From Bog-756 sp049517675 (GTDB lineage Bacteria; Actinomycetota; Acidimicrobiia; Acidimicrobiales; RAAP-2): a stretch of 23,248 nt of DNA. Made by a program: the position numbers and the translations under genes. The stretch lies in contig JBEKRV010000056.1 in assembly GCA_049517675.1 (NCBI GenBank), positions 1 to 23,248 on the forward strand, written 5' to 3'. Below are positions 8,193-15,038 of the stretch, piece after piece; positions within the stretch are counted from its first letter, which is position 1, and each line of letters begins with the position of its first letter. The notes below the pieces were generated by a model, which did no database searches, was not told where the DNA came from, and saw only the letters and a list, made by a program, of their open reading frames with translations.

Positions 8193-8312
8193 GCGCGGTG
8201 TTCCTTCCGGTCCGGGGCGTCGTTCGATTGGCAGTCTAACCGAGCGAGTGCCAATACCATGCCGGGGCCACCTGCTCCCGTAGACTGGCCGGGTGAACGA
8301 CGGGAGCGCGCA

Positions 8313-8798
8313 GTGACCGACCGCAGTTTGGGCCACCTGGATCCGTTCGGAGGAGCACGGATGGTCGACGTGTCGCCCAAGGAGGCGACGTTGCGCAGGG
8401 CACTGGCCCGTTGCCGGGTCGCCATGAAGCCGGAGACCACGGCACAGGTTGCCAACAACGCCATCACCAAGGGTGACGTGCTCGCCGCGGCACGGGTCGC
8501 CGGCATCCAGGCGGCCAAGCGGACGGCCGATCTCGTACCGATGTGCCACCCGCTCCTGGTCGGCTCCGTCCAGATCGACTTCACCATCGGCGACGACTTC
8601 GTCGAGGTGGAGGCGAAGGTCGAGACGGTCGACAGGACCGGCGTGGAGATGGAGGCCATGACCGCGTGCGCCATCGCCGCCCTGACCGTCTACGACATGT
8701 GCAAGACCGCGGACCGGACCATGAGCATCGGACATCTCATGCTCTGGGAGAAGACCGGGGGGACCTCGGGGCAGTGGAAGCGGGAGCCCGTCCTGTAG
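8313..8798 (+). CDS. moaC: Cyclic pyranopterin monophosphate synthase MoaC
   Basis: Catalyses the second half of the first step of molybdenum cofactor synthesis, turning the MoaA product 3',8-cyclo-GTP into cyclic pyranopterin monophosphate; a cytoplasmic hexamer. At 161 residues the length is normal. The key residues match the E. coli enzyme: Lys53 in ITKGDV, His79 in PMCHPLL, Glu112 and Glu114 in GVEMEAMTA, and Asp128 and Lys131 in YDMCKTADR. The GTG at 8313 follows GGGAG and gives the usual head ending in GGARMVDVSPKEAT. No other molybdenum cofactor gene is adjacent. Its stop faces the stop of a small gene on the other strand, 51 bases away. Confidence 0.95.
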   Translation: MTDRSLGHLDPFGGARMVDVSPKEATLRRALARCRVAMKPETTAQVANNAITKGDVLAAARVAGIQAAKRTADLVPMCHPLLVGSVQIDFTIGDDFVEVEAKVETVDRTGVEMEAMTACAIAALTVYDMCKTADRTMSIGHLMLWEKTGGTSGQWKREPVL

Positions 8799-8849
8799 GC
8801 ACGGGCGCCATCCGAGCCGGGCCGGTCGGGCTGATCGCGATGGTTCGGT

Positions 8850-9146
8850 TCAGCTACGGACGGCGGAACGCAGGTCGTGCAACGACAACTCCGACGTGGC
8901 CTCGCCGCCGCACTGCGTGCAGTGCTCGACGTGGCGCCAACTGCGGAGCAGCCGGGTTCCCTCCGGATTGAGCAGGACCACGAACGACTCCGACAACGGG
9001 TCGATCTCGACCCCGTAGCACGGCTGCCACTCGGTGGACACAGGTGTGCTCGTGCGGTGCGCGGACTTCACCACGCGCCGGAACCGTGAGTTGGCACGAT
9101 CGATGATCCAGGTGCTGTGGCACGACTCGATGACGATCTCTTCCAC
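8850..9146 (-). CDS. Conserved-looking small protein of unknown function
   Basis: A 98-residue protein I do not recognise. The sequence looks coding: regular high-GC third positions and an ordinary soluble composition. It starts from a GTG at 9146 (MEEIVIESCHSTWIIDR). It contains a basic middle (FRRVVKSAHR, 22-31), a Trp/Cys pair (EWQPCYG, 39-45), a hydrophobic strand (SFVVLLNPEG, 54-63) and a late CTQC pair at 76-79. With Cys9-His10 the CxxC might bind a metal, but only as speculation. There is no membrane segment or signal peptide. On the minus strand, GATACT lies six bases before the GTG with no ribosome binding site, so translation may be leaderless. It sits between moaC (convergent) and the histidine kinase gene upstream on the same strand, 138 bases away. 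Confidence 0.6.
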   Translation of the reverse strand: MEEIVIESCHSTWIIDRANSRFRRVVKSAHRTSTPVSTEWQPCYGVEIDPLSESFVVLLNPEGTRLLRSWRHVEHCTQCGGEATSELSLHDLRSAVRS

Positions 9147-9284
9147 GTCGGCAGTATCGCACGCCAGTGTTGGTTCCCCGCCTCATTTTCATGTCGGTTG
9201 AGTGACAGTTGCCCACCGGAGACGGCTTCCGTCCCTTCGACGGGTGCGCAACACGTATTGCAGTCGTCGTTGCCGCGCCGCGGG

Positions 9285-10832
9285 TCACCGGGTGCCGAGC
9301 GAACCCGTGGGTATCGTCGCCTCGACCGTCGTGCCCACGCCGACCTGGGACGTGATCCGGAGCCGCCCGCCGACCAACCGGGCCCGTTCGCCCATGCCCG
9401 GCAGCCCCAGGGACTGACCGTCGTCCTCGCGTCGTTGCCGGCCCCGGTCGAATCCTTCGCCGTCGTCCTCGACCCGCAGTCGGATCCGGTCGTCGGCGAA
9501 TTCGAGCGACGCGGACACCTGGTGCGCGTCGGCGTGCCGTTCGACGTTGGTGATGGCCTCCTGGGCGATCCGGAAGAGGGCCAGCTCGACCGCGGACGGG
9601 AGGCGCCGGACCGTCCCGGTGACCTCGAACCGGCCCTCGAATCCCTGGCGCTCGGTGGCCTCCGTCAGTACCTGGTTGATGGAGGCGACCAGGCCGAGAT
9701 CGTCGAGGACCGAGGGCCGGAGCCCGCGGGCGATCGACCGGAGCTCGGCCACCGTCTCCTCCACCGTGATCCGCATCGACGCCAGTGACGGCGCGGCCTC
9801 ACCGTCCCCACCCGAGCCGGCGTCGAGCGAGTCGATCTGTCGGCAGAGGTGGATGAGCGTCTGCAACGGACCGTCGTGGAGCTCCTGGGCGATGTGCCGG
9901 CGCTCCTCCTCCTGGCCGAGCACCACCTGGCCGGCATACGCCTCCATCAGGTCGTGGCGTCGGGTCTCGGCGGTCACGTCCTCGAAGATCACCTGCATGC
10001 GACAGTCGGACCCCATGGCGCCGACCAGGGTCGCCGTCGGGCGGTAGAGCACCGGTTGCCCGTCGACCTCGAATGCCACCGGCGGTACGCGTTCGTCGCC
10101 GGCCTCGTCCGGATCCCCCGCACGTCCGTCGTTCCGGTCCACGTCCGAGATCAGACGGGTGAGGACGAGCGCGGCCGCCTCCGGTCCGATCACGTCGACG
10201 AGTCGCGGGAAGAGCGGGTGCTCGCCCTTCACCGGGTGTCCCGTGGCGAGGGCTCCCGTGGCGAACGAGCGGTCGGCCGACGCGTTCGCATCGATCACGT
10301 AGCCGTCCGAGTCGACGATGAGGATCGGTGACTGGTTGGACTCGAACATCTCCTGGTAGAGACGTTCGGCCCGTAGGCGCGCCTCACGGGCGGCATCGGC
10401 CTGCTCCCGCGAGATGCTCGCCGCGGACACGCGTTGGCCGATCAGGACGGCGATGACGGCGAGGATCGCCAGCTGGAGCAGCTCGACCCACAGTGCGGAG
10501 GACTCGCCGCGATCGGCCGCCTCGGTGAGACGGGGGATGCAGAGCACGGAGACCCAGGCCACGGTGGACAGCGCGCCCGACAGTCCGTACTCGAGCGACG
10601 CGACGACGACGGGGACGACGAAGACGGTGACGGTGGAGATCTCGAGGACGAGCTCGTCGGGCGTGAGGTCGAACGCGACCGTGACGGCCAGCCGGACGAG
10701 GGCAAGGGCGAGGACCACGACCTGGAGCACCCAGAACCGAGAGTCGGTCCACGGCGCCCGGGCGGTGGGGACCCCGGGCCGGCGGACGTGCCGGGTGCCC
10801 TCGTGTGCGGCGACCGGACCGGGACCGCTCAC
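9285..10832 (-). CDS. Membrane sensor histidine kinase with PAS domain (NarL-system type)
   Basis: A 515-residue HisKA_3-type kinase. The N-terminal 30-135 region has about four hydrophobic segments (34-54, 64-80, 86-100, 115-133), then a helical linker, a PAS domain at about 157-290 (EMFESNQSPILIVDSDGYVIDANASA), and the dimerisation/phosphoacceptor helix with QEEERRHIAQELHDGPLQ, phospho-acceptor His319. The ATPase domain shows the N box NVERHA (429-434), G1 DDGEGF (456-461) and G2 GLPGMGERA (476-484). It autophosphorylates and passes phosphate to the response regulator encoded just before it; its GTG start overlaps that gene's stop by GTGA. No periplasmic sensor domain of any size is present, so the signal is probably within the membrane or cytoplasmic via PAS. 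The cofactor and ligand of the PAS are unknown. Confidence 0.92.
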   Translation of the reverse strand: MSGPGPVAAHEGTRHVRRPGVPTARAPWTDSRFWVLQVVVLALALVRLAVTVAFDLTPDELVLEISTVTVFVVPVVVASLEYGLSGALSTVAWVSVLCIPRLTEAADRGESSALWVELLQLAILAVIAVLIGQRVSAASISREQADAAREARLRAERLYQEMFESNQSPILIVDSDGYVIDANASADRSFATGALATGHPVKGEHPLFPRLVDVIGPEAAALVLTRLISDVDRNDGRAGDPDEAGDERVPPVAFEVDGQPVLYRPTATLVGAMGSDCRMQVIFEDVTAETRRHDLMEAYAGQVVLGQEEERRHIAQELHDGPLQTLIHLCRQIDSLDAGSGGDGEAAPSLASMRITVEETVAELRSIARGLRPSVLDDLGLVASINQVLTEATERQGFEGRFEVTGTVRRLPSAVELALFRIAQEAITNVERHADAHQVSASLEFADDRIRLRVEDDGEGFDRGRQRREDDGQSLGLPGMGERARLVGGRLRITSQVGVGTTVEATIPTGSLGTR

Positions 10833-11524
10833 TGCGTCCCGTCCGGGACGGCGGTACCGTCGCCGACCGGCGCCTCCCGCACGAAGTAGCGGTTGGCCAG
10901 TGCGTAGTGGACCAACTCGGTCCGTGACAGGATGCCCAACTTGTCGAAGACGTGATTGAGGTGTCCCTCCACCGTCCGCGCGCTGATGCCAAGCTGCCGG
11001 GCGATCGCCTTGTTCGACATCCCGCGGGCGACCAGACGCACGACCTCCGACTCGCGCGCGGTGAGCTGCTCGTCTGCCTCCTCGGGCGCGCCGGTCGGGT
11101 CCTTCTCCCCGTGGCCCTGCGGCATGCCCGCCGGTCGACCGACACCGGAGCAGGCGTCCTGCAGCGCGGCGACGAGTTCGTGGCTCGGCATGGTCTTGAG
11201 CAGGTAGCCGGCGACTCCTGCTGCCATCGCCGCACGCACGTAGTGGTCGTCGTCGTAGGCGCTCAGGATGACCACAACCAGGTCGGGATGTTCGTCCACC
11301 AGACGGGAGGCGAGATCGATCCCGTTCTCCGTCGGCAGGCGGATGTCGGTGATCACCAGGTCGGGCATGGTCTCGGCGACGACCCGACGGGCCGACTCCG
11401 CGTCAGCGGCCTCGCCGACGACGGTGAAGCCCGGCGCTTCCTCGAGGATCCCCCGCGTACCCGAGCGGAGCAGCTCGTGGTCGTCGACGATGACGGTGCG
11501 GAGGTCCTTGTCCGGTCCGGTCAC
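10829..11524 (-). CDS. LuxR/NarL-family response regulator
   Basis: A 231-residue transcription regulator paired with the kinase it overlaps. The receiver domain (about 8-125) has the acidic pair Asp14-Asp15, phospho-acceptor Asp60 in LVITDIRLP, Ser88 and Lys110 (GYLLKTMPS). After a Gly/Pro/Glu linker (128-152) comes a LuxR-type helix-turn-helix at 153-215: LTARESEVVRLVARGMSNKAIA followed by LGISARTVEGHLNHVFDKLG. Start is the GTG at 11524; an alternative GTG seven bases upstream is in another frame. The pilD homologue lies 77 bases upstream on the same strand, so the three may be one operon; a set of inverted repeats lies in that gap. Target genes are unknown; the adjacent pilus genes are candidates by position. 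Confidence 0.92.
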   Translation of the reverse strand: MTGPDKDLRTVIVDDHELLRSGTRGILEEAPGFTVVGEAADAESARRVVAETMPDLVITDIRLPTENGIDLASRLVDEHPDLVVVILSAYDDDHYVRAAMAAGVAGYLLKTMPSHELVAALQDACSGVGRPAGMPQGHGEKDPTGAPEEADEQLTARESEVVRLVARGMSNKAIARQLGISARTVEGHLNHVFDKLGILSRTELVHYALANRYFVREAPVGDGTAVPDGTQ

Positions 11525-11551
11525 CGGTCACCCGGGTCCGGAGGTCCGACC

Positions 11552-11606
11552 GGTGATGGATCGCTCGATGCGGCGCGGCCCATGGATCCATCGTAGGTGG
11601 ATCACC
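11552..11606. repeat. Nested inverted repeats between pilD homologue and response regulator gene
   Basis: GATGGATC at 11555-11562 is mirrored by GATCCATC at 11585-11592, and GGTGAT at 11552-11557 by ATCACC at 11601-11606. The 10-base palindrome ATGGATCCAT lies at 11582-11591. The right-hand end runs into the last codon and stop of the pilD homologue. It could be an intercistronic hairpin, a weak terminator or an operator; no U-rich tail follows. Confidence 0.4.
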
Positions 11607-12417
11607 CTGCCACGGTGAGTGACACCGCCATGGCCACGACGATCCCGGTGACCAGGGGGACCGAGACGACCGATCGGAACCATCCGCCGTCGCGCCGTAC
11701 GGAGTCCGACGACCGGTCCCGCCGAGCTCCGGCCCAGAGCACGACGAGGCAGCCGAAGGCGCCCACGATCCATCCGGCCAGGCCTGCCACGGTGGGTCTC
11801 CCGCCCAGCCCACCGAGCCAGCACCCGGCGACCGGGAGGAGGGTACGCCCATGGCCCCACGGGTCCCGACAGTCCGGGTCGCGGACCCGGAGGACCGCGA
11901 ACACGAGGGATCCGGCGAGCAGGCCGGCGAGCGACCAACCGAGCACGGCCCACCGCTCGAGCCATGCGGCGCAGGCCACGACCAGGGCCTGTCCCAGCGC
12001 TCCACCGGTCGCGCCGACCGACAGCGGAGCCCGCATGCCACCGGCCTCGATCAGTCCGACGGCGATCGCCGTGGCGGACAGGACGCAGTAGCCGGCGGAC
12101 AGGGACGATCCATGCCAGGCCCAGGCGACGAGGGCGAAGACGACGGCCGTGGTCGCCTCGACCAACGGGTACCTGACCGAGATGGGCTCGTGGCAGGTGT
12201 GGCACTTCCCCCGCAGTGCCGCCCACGAGACGAGGGGGATGTTCTCCCACCACGCCAATTGCCGGTCGCAGGTGGGACAGAACGAACGCGGGGTGGACAC
12301 GGAGAGGCCGCGTGGCGCCCGGTACACGACGACGTTGAGGAAGGACCCGACGAACAGTCCGACCAGTGCTGCGACGGCGATGACGAGACCCTCGAGGGAT
12401 CCGGCCCCTGAGCTCAT
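11602..12417 (-). CDS. PilD-like prepilin peptidase homologue lacking both catalytic aspartates
   Basis: A 271-residue polytopic membrane protein homologous to type IV prepilin peptidase/N-methyltransferase. The N-terminal domain is well kept: membrane segment with GLFVGSFLNVVVYR (20-33), Cys47-Cys50 (CPTC), NIPLVSWAALRGKC (59-72), Cys72-Cys75 (CHTC), then PISVRYPLVEATTA. Active PilD has one aspartate at the LID/DxxxxxLP site and one in GxGDxKL. Here the first site reads GLIEAGGMRAP, giving Glu124, and the second reads PWGHGRTLLPVAG, giving Arg191. The other hydrophobic segments and the trailing GCWLGGLGG resemble family members. It is therefore probably not an active aspartyl peptidase as encoded, though it lies in a pilus locus. 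ATG at 12417; weak ribosome binding site. Divergent from pilB. Confidence 0.85.
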   Translation of the reverse strand: MSSGAGSLEGLVIAVAALVGLFVGSFLNVVVYRAPRGLSVSTPRSFCPTCDRQLAWWENIPLVSWAALRGKCHTCHEPISVRYPLVEATTAVVFALVAWAWHGSSLSAGYCVLSATAIAVGLIEAGGMRAPLSVGATGGALGQALVVACAAWLERWAVLGWSLAGLLAGSLVFAVLRVRDPDCRDPWGHGRTLLPVAGCWLGGLGGRPTVAGLAGWIVGAFGCLVVLWAGARRDRSSDSVRRDGGWFRSVVSVPLVTGIVVAMAVSLTVAG

Positions 12418-12662
12418 CGGCGCGGAACTGCCACTTCGGACGTGCCGGCAGTCGCCCAACCGACGGTGGCTCCTCTCCGGGGTCGGGCGGAGGCTACCCC
12501 TGTGAACAGGGAGTTCGTGGCCCAATGGGTCGCGGGGAACTGCATCCTGACGCCTCGTCCTCCTGGTCCGTGGAGTGGGCCACTCTACTGGTCGGACACC
12601 ACGCGACGGGGCGTTCGGGAATCCCATTCAATCTTCGCCCCCAGTCTGCCGATGCTGGACGC
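12418..12662. promoter_or_regulatory. Divergent intergenic region between pilD homologue and pilB
   Basis: These 245 bases separate two divergently transcribed pilus genes and must hold promoters for both units. I see no clear sigma70-type pair. Just before the pilB ATG there is GATGCT followed by six bases, a weak candidate -10 for a leaderless transcript. An in-frame ATG at 12525 exists but the residues it would add to PilB show no MshEN features. Confidence 0.4.
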
Positions 12663-15038
12663 ATGAGTGACGTGGAAGCCCCGAGGTTCGTGGCGGGTGA
12701 GCGCGGGATCGAGTTCGTGGACCTCGACACCTATGGTGTCGATCCGGCCGCGGGCGCGATCCTTCCTGCCGACCTGTCGCGGCACCATCGGGTCGTCGCC
12801 GTCAAACGGAAGTTCGGCACCCCGGTCATCGCCACGGCCGACCCCGACGACCTGTTCGCCATGGACTCCATCCGTGCGCTGCTCGGTAGGGACTTCATCT
12901 CGGTCGTCGCCGCCCCCGAACAGATCGACCAGTACATCGAGTTGATGTTCGACGAAGATGCGGCGTGGCCGACCGAACCCTCGGCGGGGGTTGGGGGCGG
13001 GGGGCCCGACGCCACAGCCGACGCGTTCGACCGCGCCCTGGCAGAGGTGACCCAGACCGGTGCCGTACCCTCGCTTCCCCTCCTCGAGCGCCCGGACCTC
13101 GCCCAGATCCCCGTACCCGGAGCACTCGAACAGACGGGTCCCGACGAGCCGGCGGCAACGATCCTGGCGCCCATCGACGACCTCGCCAGCCTGGCGCTGT
13201 CCGTCGAGGGTCTGGAGGGATCGGCCGCGGGTGATCCGGTCGCCGGGCCGGAGGTCCCCGGTGCCGACGCAGCGGACCTGGTGGCCGAGGCCGTCGCCAC
13301 CTATCGAGACCTGCACCCGGACAGCCCGGGCTCGGCCGACCCGGCCACCGCCGGGTTCCCGCCTCTGGCCAAGGCCCTCGTAGACGGCGGTCGGGTCTCC
13401 CTCGACGCCATGCGACTGGCGCTCGAGGAGCACCGGCTCACCGGGTCCAGTATCGCCCGGATCCTGACCAATCAGAAGCTGGTGACCGAGGCCGACCTGA
13501 TGTGGGGGATGGCCGAGGAGATGGGCCTGCAGTTCGTCGACCTCGACACGGTCGGCGTGGATCTCACCGTGTCCGACGTGATCCCCGAGACGACGGCCCG
13601 TCATCACAACGTCATGGTCATCGCCCTGGACGGCGGCGTCCCCGTGGTGGCGTCCTCCAATCCCACCGACGTGTTCGCCATGGACGACCTGCGGACCATC
13701 CTCGGCTCCAACTTCATCGTCGTGGTGGCCACGCGGTCCCAGATCAGTGCCTACATCGGGCGCGCGTTCAGCAGTGGGGACGCGGCCGACATGGCCATGG
13801 AGGCCTCCCTCGGCATCGAGGGATCCGCCCAGGACAACGGTGTCGACGACATCCAGACGGGCACCGAGACGGCCCCGATCGTCCGGTACGTGAACCTCCT
13901 GATCCTCCAGGCGCTCAACGAGCGGGCATCGGACATCCATATCGAGCCGACCGCCACGGACCTCCGGATCCGGTACCGCATCGACGGGGTCCTCCACGAT
14001 GTGTCGACGGGGCCGAAGACGATCGCCGGTGCGGTGACCACCCGCCTCAAGGTCATGGCCGACATGAACATCGCCGAACACCGGGTCCCCCAGGACGGCC
14101 GGATCTCCCTCAATGTGGGGGCCAAGGGGATCGATCTCCGCATGGCCACGCTCCCCACCATCTACGGCGAGAAGATCGTCATGCGGGTGCTCGACAAGTC
14201 GAGTGTCGTGCTCGGCTTCGCCGAGCTCGGATTCGATCCCGAGATGCTGGTGAAGTACGAGTCCCTGTACACGAAGCCCTACGGCACCATCCTGGTCAGC
14301 GGCCCGACCGGATCGGGCAAGTCGACCACCCTCTACACCACCTTGACGGCGCTCAACTCGCCCGAGAAGAACATCATCACCGTCGAGGACCCGGTCGAGG
14401 TCCCCCTGAAAGGCGTCAACCAGGTCCAGCTCAACGTCAAGGCCGGCCTCAACTTCGCCGGAGCCCTCCGGGCGATCCTGCGTTCCGACCCCGACATCGT
14501 CCTGGTGGGGGAGATACGCGACAAGGAGACGGCGTCGATCGCCATCGAGGCGGCGCTCACCGGCCACATGGTGCTCGCCACATTGCACACCAACAGCGCG
14601 TCGGCCACGCCGATGCGGCTCGTCGAGATGGGCATCGAGCCGTTCCTGGTGACGTCGGCCATCTCCGGTGTCGTGGCCCAGCGCCTGGCCCGCCGCCTGT
14701 GCATGCACTGCAAGCAGCCCTACGAGGCGACCGAGGCCGACATCAGCGCCGCCGGCTGGACGGTCGCCGAAGTGGAGCGGATCGGGTCGATGCGCGAGGT
14801 CTACCGGTCCGTCGGCTGCTCCGCGTGCGCGCAGACCGGCTACCGGGGGCGGCTCGCCCTCGCGGAATTGATGCCCATGACCGAGGAGGTCGAACGCATG
14901 ATCATCGAAGGAGGATCCGTGGAGGATATCCACCGTCTCGCGGTCAGCCAGGGCATGGTCGCCCTCCGCCAGGCCGGACTGCGCAAGGCCATCGACGGGG
15001 AGACCACGCTCGAGGAAGTTCTGCGGGTGGTCGCATGA
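12663..15038 (+). CDS. pilB: PilB-type pilus extension ATPase with duplicated N-terminal MshEN-like domain
   Basis: A 791-residue hexameric motor that powers pilus assembly, over 200 residues longer than usual PilB. Residues 17-94 are the beta-rich half of a T2SSE_N/MshEN domain (EFVDLDTYGVD at 17-27). A Pro/Ala/Asp/Glu-rich linker covers about 98-230. Residues 232-369 are a second, complete copy with the helical half (QFVDLDTVGVD at 290-300). The motor core has SDIHIEPTATDLRIRYRIDG at 423-442, Walker A GPTGSGKST at 547-555, Asp box VEDPVE, Walker B SDPDIVLVGEIRDKET, His box LTGHMVLATLHTNSA, and zinc cysteines 680, 683, 719 and 722 (CMHC and CSAC). ATG at 12663 is taken because upstream residues look non-coding; the ribosome site is weak. 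The stop overlaps the next gene by ATGA. Confidence 0.93.
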   Translation: MSDVEAPRFVAGERGIEFVDLDTYGVDPAAGAILPADLSRHHRVVAVKRKFGTPVIATADPDDLFAMDSIRALLGRDFISVVAAPEQIDQYIELMFDEDAAWPTEPSAGVGGGGPDATADAFDRALAEVTQTGAVPSLPLLERPDLAQIPVPGALEQTGPDEPAATILAPIDDLASLALSVEGLEGSAAGDPVAGPEVPGADAADLVAEAVATYRDLHPDSPGSADPATAGFPPLAKALVDGGRVSLDAMRLALEEHRLTGSSIARILTNQKLVTEADLMWGMAEEMGLQFVDLDTVGVDLTVSDVIPETTARHHNVMVIALDGGVPVVASSNPTDVFAMDDLRTILGSNFIVVVATRSQISAYIGRAFSSGDAADMAMEASLGIEGSAQDNGVDDIQTGTETAPIVRYVNLLILQALNERASDIHIEPTATDLRIRYRIDGVLHDVSTGPKTIAGAVTTRLKVMADMNIAEHRVPQDGRISLNVGAKGIDLRMATLPTIYGEKIVMRVLDKSSVVLGFAELGFDPEMLVKYESLYTKPYGTILVSGPTGSGKSTTLYTTLTALNSPEKNIITVEDPVEVPLKGVNQVQLNVKAGLNFAGALRAILRSDPDIVLVGEIRDKETASIAIEAALTGHMVLATLHTNSASATPMRLVEMGIEPFLVTSAISGVVAQRLARRLCMHCKQPYEATEADISAAGWTVAEVERIGSMREVYRSVGCSACAQTGYRGRLALAELMPMTEEVERMIIEGGSVEDIHRLAVSQGMVALRQAGLRKAIDGETTLEEVLRVVA

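Noticed and set aside
12585..14933. 782-codon minus-strand frame opposite pilB
   Set aside because: Typical antisense shadow of a high-GC gene; composition rich in Gly, His, Asp and Arg with no domain.
13502..15034. Long plus-strand open frame running in front of the second pilT
   Set aside because: It lies over pilB in another frame and gives an Arg/Pro/His/Gly-rich product; only the part from 15035 is real.
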